A stretch of 64,000 nucleotides of DNA from Phorcus lineatus (Eukaryota > Mollusca > Gastropoda > Trochida > Trochidae): positions 60,653,022 to 60,717,021 of the forward strand of contig OV121081.1 of the NCBI GenBank assembly GCA_921293015.1. Reading direction: 5' to 3'. Positions within the stretch are counted from its first letter, which is position 1. Every line of letters starts with the position of its first letter. Made by a program: the position numbers and the translations under genes. The notes under the pieces are model-generated. The model saw only the letters and a program-made list of their open reading frames with translations. It did no database searches and was not told the origin of the DNA. Of the stretch, positions 40,801 through 52,504 are shown piece by piece.

Positions 40801-42887
40801 CATGGTTTAAATCTTGTCAATGCTTTCGCAACTGACTCTCTATCTACCGCCTTCTGATACATACCCAGTCGATAGAATGCTCTTAAGTAAGGGTTCGTGA
40901 TGTCTCTAGCATTGATTTCATTGTGGAAAATGACACTCACCATACCCGTTAGTTTTTTCACCTTTGACTGACACAGTAAGTTAAAATCCGACATGTTGGA
41001 TTCAGACTCCAGAAAAGAAGGGGAGATAACGGTCAATGCATGTTTGCTTATGGAGATTGACTTCAGTATAGCATCCAGTCTTACCTCCCCCGGCAGTAGA
41101 TCTCGTTCTTCAAAGAATGTGGTAAACCCTTCTTCGTCTAACTGAGGGATGAGGTGGTCTTTCGTCCATAGAAAATCTTCCTCGCCAACTGACAAAAAGA
41201 TATCTACGTCTTGATATGGATGAATTTTGTTCCTACATCGTTTGAGGGACGGTCCTATATAGACATGGGCAAGGACCATAATTTCATATCGATACACATA
41301 GGACAGAACTGCAACTATGATTGCCAATAAAGCAAGACAGCCGAGGACACTTCCAAGAACACTTGGAGTCCTGTCTTCCTTGATGCAGGTCTTGAGGAAG
41401 TCTTTGATATCCAGCTCTTGCACTGTATAGACCGACAGACACGTTCTTGTTGTGTTGAAGTCGTAGTTATCAAGCCAATCAGGCATCCAGGTCAAAGAGC
41501 AGTCACAGTTTACATCGTCCAGATCAATGATCAAAATTGATGGTGGGAAAATTTGAACCTCTTTAGGAAGATAATTGATGCTATTGTTTTTAAGTTGTAT
41601 CTCGTCAGTGAACATCAAGCTTTTCGCCGCCTCTGCCGAAATGCTTGTAAGGCAGTTATTGCTCAGGTCTATTGTATTAACTCTGGATAAATATGGTCGG
41701 TCATGAAGTTTGGATATGCAGTTACCTGCCATGTTAAGAGTAAGATTCAAACCGGTCATAAATGGAAGTTCAAGCGGTAGTTCAGTGAGGCCAGCGTTCT
41801 GACAATCAACGTCGATAATGAGGAGGGACGGACGTGCAATGCATGTGCATACCTCTGGGCAGAAATCTGTCAGGTTACATATGAAATTATTTTCGTGGAC
41901 ATTGTATACTTTTTGACCGCTCAACTCTGGTGGTTCTGCACATGTTACATCATCATCCCACAGTTTCGGTAATATTTGGTATGCTGTGGTAACTGGGTTG
42001 AGAAAGGCGTAAGCAAAACAGTCACACCTCCATGGGTTGTTTTGAAGTTTTACGCCCCAGTCGCTCAATATGTCACTACTTGTGATGTTTCCAAGGCCCA
42101 ACAGTTCCCAGTCGGGGAATCTCTGAAAGTTGTTGCTAGCTAGTCTGATCGTTCCAGGTCCTTTAACACTTAGTTGCTCTATTGTTATATTTTGTACATT
42201 CTTGATCTGAGACACTTTGTTTCCTGAAAGGTTAATCTCACAAAACGAATTCAAGTATACATTGGAAAAATCAAATTCTTTTAGTTGGTTGTCAGCAAAG
42301 TTGATTAGTTTCAGACTCGGAACATGAGGTCCAAAGGTTCCCACATCAAGATGATGAATGTTGTTCTTCGAGACATCGAGGATTCTGAGGCCTCTCATTC
42401 CCTGAAATAAACCTCGAGTCACACTCTCAATGAGATTGTTGGATAGAATGAGTTCGTCAAGTCTTGGGAGACAAGAGAGTTTCTTAATGGACACAATCAT
42501 GTTCCAACTTAGGTCCACACGTCTGAGATAAGGGAAATCACAAACATTGTCAGGGATGAACATCAGGCCGCCATTGTTATGTTGTAAAACAGAGTTATTC
42601 CCCTTGTCCCCAATCACTTCGGCTCCACCAAACATGGTATACTCTAAGTCAAGAGGCAGAAGGTCCAGCTGCAGGTTTGAATGACAGTCACAGCACCCCT
42701 TGTACTTGAAGTCCTCCTCTTCCTCCATCATTTCCTCCTCACAAGCGTCACAGTTACATTTCACATAATTCTTCTCCTTCTGGGTAGATGAACAGGGCAA
42801 ACGGGTCTCAAGGTTATTCAGTATGTCGTATGAGGAACAATGAACATAACGTGTCGTCGCCAACAGAAGGACGAGAGCAAAAAACAT
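40800..42887 (-). CDS. Toll-like receptor, two LRR blocks plus TIR domain (copy 1)
   Basis: A single exon of 695 residues; the ATG at 42887 has A at -3 and an in-frame stop upstream. A signal peptide of ~17 residues is followed by a Cys-rich cap (C32, C44, C46, C49, C65, C66, C68) interrupted by an acidic run (residues 50-59). The first LRR block spans about 106-283 and is closed by an LRRCT (NPWRCDCF at 284-291, C316, C337). An LRRNT (C343, C347, C349) opens a short second block, ending in NCDCSLTW. The transmembrane helix is about 510-532, and the TIR domain about 560-695 with BB loop RDLLPG at 595-600. Box 3 FW is absent. The two-block layout is that of protostome Toll receptors, which signal through MyD88-type adaptors. 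It is probably an innate immune sensor; the ligand is unknown. Confidence 0.95.
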   Translation of the reverse strand: MFFALVLLLATTRYVHCSSYDILNNLETRLPCSSTQKEKNYVKCNCDACEEEMMEEEEDFKYKGCCDCHSNLQLDLLPLDLEYTMFGGAEVIGDKGNNSVLQHNNGGLMFIPDNVCDFPYLRRVDLSWNMIVSIKKLSCLPRLDELILSNNLIESVTRGLFQGMRGLRILDVSKNNIHHLDVGTFGPHVPSLKLINFADNQLKEFDFSNVYLNSFCEINLSGNKVSQIKNVQNITIEQLSVKGPGTIRLASNNFQRFPDWELLGLGNITSSDILSDWGVKLQNNPWRCDCFAYAFLNPVTTAYQILPKLWDDDVTCAEPPELSGQKVYNVHENNFICNLTDFCPEVCTCIARPSLLIIDVDCQNAGLTELPLELPFMTGLNLTLNMAGNCISKLHDRPYLSRVNTIDLSNNCLTSISAEAAKSLMFTDEIQLKNNSINYLPKEVQIFPPSILIIDLDDVNCDCSLTWMPDWLDNYDFNTTRTCLSVYTVQELDIKDFLKTCIKEDRTPSVLGSVLGCLALLAIIVAVLSYVYRYEIMVLAHVYIGPSLKRCRNKIHPYQDVDIFLSVGEEDFLWTKDHLIPQLDEEGFTTFFEERDLLPGEVRLDAILKSISISKHALTVISPSFLESESNMSDFNLLCQSKVKKLTGMVSVIFHNEINARDITNPYLRAFYRLGMYQKAVDRESVAKALTRFKP

Positions 42888-45800
42888 GATGAAAACAAGG
42901 ATGAAAATTTGACGCCGCTGAAGCCAAATGACAACCCCTCAGGCTGTAAAATCATATACTGATTCTAAAAAATACGGTATAATTTAAAAAGCCTCTAGCA
43001 TGAGGTTTATGGCTGCGCCTGTACTCTCACAAAGAAATGTTGAGTAAATTTCTCCTAAAAGAAATACACCTCCTCTCGATTTATAAGGATGGTGGAAGGG
43101 AGTATTAACACGCGTTCCTAGTATCCGCAAGCCTCTTAGTAAAACCACAATGCAGAAATTGTCACAATAAGAAATGGCGTGTACATATACCAGCTATAAA
43201 CACCTATATTTGCGAACATGTCACAAGCAACCTCTGAAATTGACAACCATCGTGATTAGTTTCGTGAACTCACAAGGAGGCTCTCTGTGACCACTCTTTT
43301 ATGTACTCGGCACGATCTGGTGCCTTTTGTGAAAATCCAAGCTTTATAGATTTATTTGGGTCTTCCCCCCGAAAGGATCCGCACCGCTAAACACAATGAA
43401 ATCTATACGATAAATGTTTTTATATGTGCAAGAGAGAAGTTGCTGTCCCCCATTCGATTTTATGGCCCGATCCTGAGTGGGATTCACCTCGAATCTGACA
43501 GTTTAAGCAAACACGACCAGTTACCGTGGACTAGTTGGCAGAGCTTGTTACGTCCTGTTTGTTGTGTATAACTTGCCCGCTTTCAATTGTACCATGTATT
43601 CTTTCATTACTCTATAAGCTATAGATCCATCGTCTGTGACGTGTAGGTGTTCTCAATTCACGATGGAATTGCATGAATAAGCATTTGGTTTACTTTGGAG
43701 ACTTGTGAATTGTGAGATAATTGGCCTGAACATGTAGGGATCATATTTATATGGTATTTATACTTTTGGTACTCAGTGTCAACATTGTACTAAGATTTCG
43801 AACAAATTCATCGTCATTTTAACCTTTTATTTTTGTTCAGTGAATAAACGGTCGCCTACTAAATATTACATTGAAGTAACAGTAAACTCAATCAGTATAT
43901 ATTCATTCTTTGATGGCAGTTTCATGTGTTCATTTGCATGGGGAAAAGTTTTTTGTCCTCTAGGAATTTTCTTTTTGTCTTTAACTAGTTTTAAATGAAA
44001 CTTAAAATAAAAAAATAAGGGCTGAAAGTGACATTAAGTGTTTTGTTGGAATGAAACTGATATATGGTGTTTGTTTTTATCGAGAGGTACTGATGTTGCA
44101 AAACATAACAATAATAACATTATTGGTTATCGGTTCACTTTGTAACAATATAAAATGATTATGATTTTAAAAACGGAAAATGTACAGTTTCTCAAGCTTG
44201 GTGCGCACCAACAAATTAAACGTATATTTTGAAACTTGTCTTTTATCCGTCCCAAAATGAATCGTATTTATTACTCTCTCGTGTTAGACACTGCAGTGTA
44301 ATAACTATATTATATCAAACTGGTGTAACACTGCAACATGTATGACTTCCCAATCAAGTATATAGTTGTGACGTTACAATGTTTGCACCGCCGTCACAAT
44401 GGTGGCTGATAACTGAAATGTTTATTTCAGTATACGGTAACTTACTTTTTGTTGGCGAGTAAGAAACAGAATGTTAAACTTCCTACCATTTAATACTATT
44501 TGACTAATCTCGTCACTGATTAAGTATAAAACTCGCTTTCGCTCGATTCATTGAAAATTATTAACTCGTTTTAATTGTTTATATCAAATTGAAGGTCGTT
44601 TGGTATCCGCTTTTCACACATAATAAAGGAATATAGACAATATTACTTTTTTATGTTAATGTGATATGTTATCTTAGCATGGGCACGAGTTACCGACAAT
44701 TGTTTGATTATATTGAAAAACAAGTTAATGAACTATAATTGCGTGTACAGGTGAACATGCTTGTCGAATGAGCTTATTTGATCTGAATCAACATTTTATT
44801 GTCTTTTTGTACGTTTCAACGCGAACTCCTTTATCAAATACATAATATAACACTAACAACGTTTTATCATTCTCACTTGTTAACGTAATTCATGAAACTT
44901 CAATTCCGAATTGGTCATGACGAAGAATATATTAATTACTCAAAATAGTATGTAATCCTAAAGGAAAATTGAAATGAACTGTGAACCCATAAAACTTTAT
45001 TCTTCCTGTTTTCATTTTTCGGGAGAGCAGAATTTAATAATGTTTTAGGTTTTCCAAGTATCAGAAAGAAAGTAATAGCATTTCAGAGTTCGGAAAAACT
45101 CAATCTTCTTTGTTTGAGGTGTTGTATCTTATATGATAATCATCAGTGGATAGATTTATCCCTCTGTACAAGACAACTCAAGATCTGTCAGTCGTTAAAG
45201 AGGCACCCCGAGAGTTGTTGGAACCACACGTTTCAAACTTAATAAACGGTGTCATTTAATTGACAGGTAGTGACTGTTGCTCAAAAGCATCATTTGAATA
45301 CTGTCCAGTTCAGTAGAGTATCGATATAAGCGCATAGTGTAGCAATTCTGATTGAAAATAGAACAGTGTCAATTGATCAAATAAAAATATATAAAGGTTA
45401 CTAATAAAACTAGTATTCATGTAAATTGTGTCGTAATTTCGTGATGACGTACGTATGTGCAATTCAAAACTAAAAATGTTCATATTTATAGCATTTTCAT
45501 ATTTATTTTTTAATGAATATCTGAGATGTATTGACTGAATTTCAACACATGTATTTTGGCACGTTGACTGTAGCTCATAATATTTTCACCATAGTTTCAG
45601 ATTGAGACATTTTATTGTATCTGTTTAACAACAAGCGCAGTTTTGGGTGTATATTATCATCAAAGTTCCACTTCAGTCATTTTCGATACGTTCCAATGAG
45701 TATCTACTAATACCCTGGATACATTTACAGGTTTTGCTGCCAACTTTCTAACATTTTTCATAAACCATCTCGCCTTGCAGCTCCTGAAAGACATTCAGAT

Positions 45801-47549
45801 AAACTAGTGTCAAGAAGAAACGCTACCACTTTTTCAACATCGTCAAAACCCAAATTCAGTTATAGAAATAGATAGTCGGTTTTGAATATATATTTGATGA
45901 GCATATCTTGTTGTTTTTTTAGAAAAGTATACGCTATTTCATTTTTCAGGCAAAGATACTTTTGATTTTTTTGTCAGTTCATACAGATATGGGATGCTCA
46001 AATCGTAATTTTAAAGTGATTTACTTTTGTAAAGAGTGTCCGGTCTTTATGTTTAATATTGATAAATTATGGCAGTTAAATTATAAACGTTTTAATCGAC
46101 ATAATGCACTTACTTGTACATTTATTCATTTAAGCGTCAAAGCTGTTATCTCGCCTAGGGAGAGGGCAGTTCTATCGGGGGCTTTTCAGGAAACGAGAAG
46201 GTGACATAACAGTTTATAGATATATACAATTAGTCAATGTTTATAACATAACCAAGTTGAAACATGTTTCCGATTGGCTGATTAGTATTTTACAGCTAGA
46301 TAAATGAGAGCACATACTTGGTAAAATAAAACAAGAATGAGAATTGAAGCAATTCATCGACGCTACTACAGCGAACAACCTTACTACGACATTACAAGCA
46401 TCGTTGATCATTTTTCTCATTTGTGAATGTTTGAATTTATTATGTTGCAAAATTAGTAAATTCATTTAACTTTCTTGCGAATTCGTTCGTAGCATTTCAC
46501 TGAGACAGTTGTTTAGGTTTTTACAGACAATCTTGTGTTTAAGGAGTCCAAGGTTCAATTTTAAATTCAAAGAAGCGGAAGTGAGATTTGATAGCAGCAT
46601 ATTCATTTTTCACTTTGATAAACACCTGCTTGGTCTAAACACCATGCAAAATAACTTATCAAATACAAAACTAAATCCGTGTATGGGAGATTTATGTCCT
46701 TGAAATAATTTTTTGAAAAGGTAAATTATTATATCTTGTCATTTTTGATAATACTATATTCTTACGTTATATTATTTATAAAAGCAATGTATTGGAATAG
46801 CGTTAATCGTTTACGCATAATCCTAAAACGACTTTTTCTGTGAAAGATTATTGTAACACTCAATCGATTCGTCACATACATGCATACCTAAGTAACCAAT
46901 GAAAGAGAAGTAGCTTTAGGAATACATTAGGTCATTCTTACTGGACCACAATCAAAGTTAAGATTTTCGAAGACTACTAACGCATTTAGTCAGTGAATTA
47001 ATAAGCTATCAGTCCATATCACATAGTGAGATGATAGTATTATTACTACTCTACTCAGTGAAAATTATATGGTATTAACTCTTTAAGGTCAATGACAATT
47101 CATTTGACGTCTTAAACAATTCAACATGAAAATGACCCGCTGGTTTGATTGAATTACAATGATAACATCGTAGCGGATAAATAGAACGTCTGTCAATTCT
47201 TGACAAATATGTTCATCTCATCTCGTGCTTTAGGAAAGTAATGTATTTCCACCATGGCTATTATCCAATATGATTAGATTAAAGAATAGACAGATATCCT
47301 ATCCAACCTACTACTGTACCATGATACAAATTATGATACTCCAAAGCGCGTTACATTTGTTTACGAACCTCCCACATATTTGTGTAAAGTCTTCCAGTTG
47401 TTATTTGTATATTACAGCGATTAACAGACAATTTAAAAAAAACATACAGACACCAGACATGGTAATATTTGCAGTTATTACCTACGAGGGCAATCATATC
47501 GGGGTTCATATTTTTCATACGATGCCCTTGGGCAACATATCACTTTTTC
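42888..47549. other. Intergenic, between the two TLR genes (left part)
   Basis: No gene recognised. Just above 42887 the sequence shares patches (TGTAAAATCA, GCCTCT) with the region above the second receptor, so the duplication included some upstream DNA. A TTTTACAG acceptor-like site near 42940 (minus) suggests a non-coding first exon farther upstream. Confidence 0.4.
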
Positions 47550-47551
47550 AT

Positions 47552-47825
47552 TGTGACGTCAAGTAAAAAACAATGCTTTGACGTCACAGTTCGCCTATGA
47601 CGTTGTGTTCCAAATGCGCCTCTGCCTATGCTTGGATGTTGATTTTGATTAGTTTCTTTGATTTCTCGACTTCGGTAATAAACAGAATATCATATTTGTG
47701 TCCATGACATAATATGTTTACGACACTCATGCCTAAATATCAGTATATACCTCGCTCTCGCTCGGGAAATACTAATGTAAGCACTCGTGTCCTAAACATA
47801 GTATGTCATGGACACTCATATAATA
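47552..47825. repeat. Hairpin-type repeat with paired CRE palindromes
   Basis: TGTGACGTCAA near 47552 is followed by TTGACGTCACA near 47578 in inverted order. Next is an imperfect palindrome: TGTCCATGACATAATATGTT (from about 47699) mirrors AACATAGTATGTCATGGACA (ending about 47816), with CTCGCTCTCGCTCGGG at the loop. A third TGACGTCA lies near 47885. Probably one or more nested MITEs. Confidence 0.5.
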
Positions 47826-48191
47826 ACCTCTATTTATCACATGATGCCTCATGTAAGCGGACAATTTCTGCATTGAACAATGCTATGACGTCACGGCCTA
47901 CGTTTTTGCCTTCACTAAAGGGGACAGCCAGTTAAAGCATTCTAATGTTAGAAATATTACATGTGTCATATCTATCAGATCAACTTTCTTACTTAGTCCC
48001 CTGTATCGATAAGAAAATGACCCTGGCTTGTAATTACAATGACAATCTTAGGAAATAAAACAGAATGTCTGTCAATTCTTCACAAAACTAACATAGTCTA
48101 ATCAATAGTAAAGTTTTATAATTTTACCCTGGCTACAACATTATTTCGTGAGATGGTATGAATACAAAAGGACTGAAGAGTGATATCATCT

Positions 48192-48282
48192 CAATCTCAT
48201 TGAAATAAAATCTAATATTGCTGCACTTTGTTACGCAGATTATAACGTAGTGGAGCATTTAGATTTCATTTTAATGCGATTG
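48192..48282. mobile_element. Palindromic MITE, copy 2, with 9-bp target duplication
   Basis: The 91-bp element has CAATCTCATTGAAATAAAAT at the left and ATTTTAATGCGATTG at the right. Its flanks ATATCATCT (48183-48191) and GTATCATCT (48283-48291) differ by one base. It is inverted relative to copy 1 at 18342-18438. Confidence 0.75.
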
Positions 48283-48536
48283 GTATCATCTGTAACATAA
48301 AAAACAAAATACTGAAAGAACTGTCTTGTGACTGTTTTAATGAACTTGCGTTGACTAGATTTTACACGATGATAAACTTGTGTATACTCTTCGTTATATT
48401 TGATCACATGATTTTAAAAAGCCATAAAACATATGTTATAACATGTTATAAGGAGTTAATTCACTACAAAGACAAATCGCCCATTTCATTAACAAGACAC
48501 TCTTCGGTAATATTAAAGGTGGATCATTATGCCATA

Positions 48537-48604
48537 GGGTAGCATGCCACTTTTCATGGTGACAGAACGATGTCATGATGTCATGTTTCTCCTAGCATGC
48601 TACC
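48537..48604. repeat. Short inverted repeat (~68 bp)
   Basis: GGGTAGCATGCCA at the left is mirrored by TAGCATGCTACCTG at the right, with CATGATGTCATG-rich sequence between. Possibly a minimal MITE; no target duplication recognised. Confidence 0.4.
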
Positions 48605-49284
48605 TGAACTAAAGACCCTTTATAGAATATCCTGATAAAGTAAATATATCTTATCTGTAATATCTATCAAAACAACCTCGCTCTACAATTGCCTTACTAA
48701 GGCCCCGTAATTTCATGATGTGGACTGACACTTATTCAAAACCTTCCTTCGTAGTTGTCTTGAAGGAATATATATTCAAATGCTAGCAAACTATCTTAAC
48801 ATATTCCTTAATTTGATATATGATTTCAATGATGGTTTCAGGTAAGGAAGGTAATGTTATTTTAGTTAAATGACATTTTTGTATCAATTTTAGCGAGTAA
48901 ACAATCATTCAAATACACATATACATATACAAACATAAAAAGCCAAAGTCTGTGATAATAATTCAGCTTTACGTAATAAAACATACATTTACAAAGAGTA
49001 ACATTGAACGATAAGCTATCAACGGATTTTATATTATAGTAAACTAGGGTATATTTGAACAAATTTTTCTATTTCAATTACATAATTTGGAGAAAATTGA
49101 AAGAAGAAAATGACAAACCTTGGGGAATAGAACCACGTCCCTATGGGTCAAAAAGTATACCTTCTTATAATTGAGCTTTATGAATAACCAACTTGATCAA
49201 CTTTTGATAACTTACGACTTTTACCCTGGTTTACAAAACAGAAAGGAACAAGTTAACGTCATCCTGCCACACGTTTCCGAACGA
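48605..49284. other. Downstream flank of the second TLR gene, no gene seen
   Basis: AT-rich. No poly(A) signal could be assigned with confidence on the minus strand. Confidence 0.35.
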
Positions 49285-51372
49285 TCAAGGTTTCATTCTT
49301 GTCACGGCCTTTGCAACTGACTCTCTGTCAACTCCTCTCTGATACAAACCCAGCCGATAGAATGCCTTCAAATAAGGGTTCGTGATGTCTCTTGCGTTGA
49401 TGTCATCATGGATAATGACACTAACCATACCCGTTAGTTTCTTTACCTTTGACTGACACAGTAAGTTAAAATCCGACATGTTGGACTCAGACTCCAGAAA
49501 AGAATGGGAGATAACAGTCAGTGCATGTTTGGTGCTGGAGATTGACTTCAGTATAGCATCCAGTCTTACCTCCCCCGGCAGTAGATCTCGTTCTTCAAAG
49601 AATGTGGTAAACCCTTCTTCGTCTAACTGAGGTATGAGGTGGTCTTTCGTCCATAGAAAATCTTCCTCGCCAACAGACAAAAAGATATCAATGTCTTGAA
49701 ATGGATGAATTTTGTTCCTACATCGTTTGAGGGACGGTCCTATATAGACATGGGCAAGGACCATAATTTCATATCGATACACATAGGACACAACTGCAAC
49801 TATGATTGCCAATAAAGCAAGACAGCCGAGGACACTTCCAAGAACACTTGGAGTCCTGTCTTCCTTGATGCAGGTCTTGAGGAAGTCTTTGATATCCAGC
49901 TCCTGCTCTGTAAAGACCGACAGACACGTTCTTGTTGTGTTGAAGTCGTAGTTATCAAGCCAATCAGGCATCCAGGTCAAAGAGCAGTCACAGTTTACAT
50001 CGTCCAGATCAATGATTAAAACTGATGGTGGAAAAATTTGAACCTCTTTAGGAAAATTCTTTATGCTGTTGTTGCTTAACTGTATCTCGTCGGCATACCT
50101 TAAACTTTTTGCCGCTTCTGCCGAGATACTTGTAAGGAGGTTGTTGCTTAGATCTATTGTATCAACTCTGGATAAATATGGTCTGTTCACAAGTTGGGAT
50201 ATAAGATTACCAGCCATGTTAAGAGTAAGATTCAAACCAGTCATGAAGGGAAGATCAAGCGGTAGTTCAGTGAGGCCAGCGTTCTGACAATCAACGTCAA
50301 TAATGAGGAGATAAGGACGTGCAACGCACGTGCATACATCTGGACAAAGCTCTGTCAGGTTACATATGAAATTATTTTTGTCCATACCGTATACTTTTTG
50401 ATCCCTCAACTCTGGTGGTTCTGCACATGTAAATTCCTCGTCCCATTGATATGGAGAAGCTTTGTATGTCGTCGAAGCCAGGCTGAAGAATGCATACATA
50501 AAACAGTCACACTTCCACGGGTTATATTCCAGGTCAAAACCCCACTTATTAAGTGCCCCCAGACTTGTGATGTTACCCAAACCAAGTTTTTCCCAGTCGG
50601 GGAAATTCTTAAACTTGTTGTGAGCCAAGTTGATAAATCCGGGTCCTTTAACTCTCAGTTGCTCTGATGTAATATTGTATGCATTCTGGACTTTGGTCAT
50701 TCTATTCTTCGAAATGTTAATCTCACAAAACGAATTTAGATATACGTTAGAAACATCAAATTCTTTTAGTTGGTTGTCAGCAAAGTTGATTAGTTTCAGA
50801 CTCGGAACATGAGGTCCAAAGGTTCCCACATCAAGATGATGAATGTTGTTCTTCGAGACATCGAGGATTCTAAGGCCTCTCATTCTCTGAAATAAACCTC
50901 GAGTCACGCTCTCGATGAGATTGTTGGATAGAATGAGTTCATCAAGTCTTGGGAGACAAGAGAGTTTCTTAATGGACACGATCATGTTCCAACTTAGGTC
51001 CACACGTCTGAGATAAGGGAAGTCACAAATGTTGTCAGGGATAAACAACAGGCCGCCATTGTTATGTTGTAAAACAGAGTTATTCCCCTTGTCCCCAATC
51101 ACTTCGGCTCCACCAAACATGGTATACTCTAAGTCAAGAGGCAAAAGGTCCAGCTGCAGGTTTGAGTGACAGTCACAGCACCCCTTGTACTTGAAGTCCT
51201 CCTCTTCCTCCATCATTTCCTCCTCACAAGCGTCACAGTTACATTTCACATAATTCTTCTCCTTCTGGGTAGCTGAACAGGACAAACGGTTCCCCAGGTT
51301 ATTCAGTATGTCGTATGAGGAACAATGAACGTGACCTGTCATCACAAACAGAAAGATGATGAAAACGAGCAT
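49285..51372 (-). CDS. Toll-like receptor, two LRR blocks plus TIR domain (copy 2)
   Basis: Paralogue of the gene at 40800, same strand, single exon. I start it at ATG 51372 (A at -3), which gives 695 residues, exactly the length of copy 1; the frame continues upstream only through a TTG. Signal peptide, Cys-rich acidic cap, first LRR block, LRRCT, LRRNT, second block, LRRCT, transmembrane helix and TIR (BB loop RDLLPG) are in the same order. Identity to copy 1 is very high over residues ~20-219 (roughly eight or nine differences) and from ~356 to the end. It falls to about 60% across residues ~220-355, the end of the first LRR block and its LRRCT. It is a recent tandem duplicate with a divergent ectodomain centre, suggesting distinct recognition with shared signalling. 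Confidence 0.95.
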   Translation of the reverse strand: MLVFIIFLFVMTGHVHCSSYDILNNLGNRLSCSATQKEKNYVKCNCDACEEEMMEEEEDFKYKGCCDCHSNLQLDLLPLDLEYTMFGGAEVIGDKGNNSVLQHNNGGLLFIPDNICDFPYLRRVDLSWNMIVSIKKLSCLPRLDELILSNNLIESVTRGLFQRMRGLRILDVSKNNIHHLDVGTFGPHVPSLKLINFADNQLKEFDVSNVYLNSFCEINISKNRMTKVQNAYNITSEQLRVKGPGFINLAHNKFKNFPDWEKLGLGNITSLGALNKWGFDLEYNPWKCDCFMYAFFSLASTTYKASPYQWDEEFTCAEPPELRDQKVYGMDKNNFICNLTELCPDVCTCVARPYLLIIDVDCQNAGLTELPLDLPFMTGLNLTLNMAGNLISQLVNRPYLSRVDTIDLSNNLLTSISAEAAKSLRYADEIQLSNNSIKNFPKEVQIFPPSVLIIDLDDVNCDCSLTWMPDWLDNYDFNTTRTCLSVFTEQELDIKDFLKTCIKEDRTPSVLGSVLGCLALLAIIVAVVSYVYRYEIMVLAHVYIGPSLKRCRNKIHPFQDIDIFLSVGEEDFLWTKDHLIPQLDEEGFTTFFEERDLLPGEVRLDAILKSISSTKHALTVISHSFLESESNMSDFNLLCQSKVKKLTGMVSVIIHDDINARDITNPYLKAFYRLGLYQRGVDRESVAKAVTRMKP

Positions 51373-52429
51373 CGTGAACAGGACGATGACAAAATATTCC
51401 AAAATCCCAAGCTTTGTTTGTAAAATCAGTCACTTTCGAAGCCTCTCAAAATGTCAGTTGTTATCTCAAACGATAGCAAAATTACGAATGACGTTCAAAA
51501 CGCATCTCGTTTTGTAAAATTGTCACTCCTATTACTTTAAACATTACAAAATTTCACAAGCAGAGTTTAAACATCCTCTCAGGAAAATATCACGGCTATA
51601 TGGATAAAGAGTCACGAACAAGCATCAACACCTCTAGTCTTGAGCCATCCCAGCAAACAGCCACAACAATGAGTCTGACAAGATGAAAAGTCCGGTTTTC
51701 AAAGTTCTCAACACGATGCACGATGTTTATAATAGGCACGTTTTAGATTGCCTTTCCCCTGACAAGAAGGAACTGAACACCCAGACCTTGCGATGATAAA
51801 CTCGTTGACTACCAAAAAACCCATGTTTATCTGGATTGACGTTACAGTGGTAACTTGATATCCTCGCCCTTGAACGTTTCAATTACGGCTCTGTCAATAT
51901 GGGTAATTTCTTTCACTATAGCGCAATCGTTATACAATAATTGGTCGGGTGGGTTAGTTAAACCATGACTTGTATCATTTAGTTCATCGAAGGAGTTTCA
52001 AGGTAGTGTTTGTATATACCACTTATCAATAATTGTTTAGACCTTGCATGCGTTTGCACAATAACCATAGCCTGCATGCATCTTAAATGGCAAATAGGCG
52101 ACAGTTTTACTACATTGGGCTATGTGCATTTGCATTGACATAGTAAACACACTTTTATTTGCATGTGCGTACATATAAATATACGTCTCTGTATGGTAAT
52201 TTATGTAATGTATTAATTTCATTTATACGTTTAAAAAGATTTTAAAACAGCAAAGTTTGTTAGCATTTTCATATATTTCTCTTGTTGATGTACAGTGTAA
52301 CTTAATGTAATCACCCTTTGGCAATCACTGAAACAAAATAAGAAATTCATGCTATTGTCTTCACTAAAAATACGATGACACTGATTCAAAGAGAAACCAC
52401 AAGTAAATTTAGCATAAATGTCAATCAAA
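51373..52429. other. Spacer between second TLR and the satellite
   Basis: About 1 kb of AT-rich DNA holding the presumed upstream region of the second TLR gene. Short homology to the region above copy 1 is visible near 51420-51470. No other gene seen. Confidence 0.4.
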
Positions 52430-52504
52430 GTCGCAATGGTGTAGTGGTTAGAACGAGGACCTCTCACGACAATGGCCCTGGTTGAAATCCCGGTGGAGAC
52501 ACCA
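52430..52504 (+). mobile_element. tRNA-like sequence at the satellite's left edge
   Basis: The sequence has tRNA dimensions: 5' GTCGCAA can pair at five of seven positions with TGGAGAC, followed by discriminator A and CCA (52501-52504). The A-box-like TGGTGTAGTGG is at 52437-52447 and the B-box-like GGTTGAAATCC at 52480-52490. The D-arm TAGTGGTTAGAAC and loop CTCTCAC recall Glu or Val tRNAs. The mismatches make a working tRNA unlikely. The encoded CCA hints at descent from a processed tRNA, but could be chance. Its 3' half is the part repeated in the adjacent array. Confidence 0.6.

Noticed and set aside
51373-51402. Ten-residue N-terminal extension of TLR copy 2
   Set aside because: Begins with TTG. 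The ATG at 51372 gives a normal signal peptide and the same 695-residue length as copy 1.
52430-52504. Functional tRNA gene
   Set aside because: Mismatches in the acceptor and T stems, a G in place of the invariant C in the B box, and continuity with the satellite argue for a relic.
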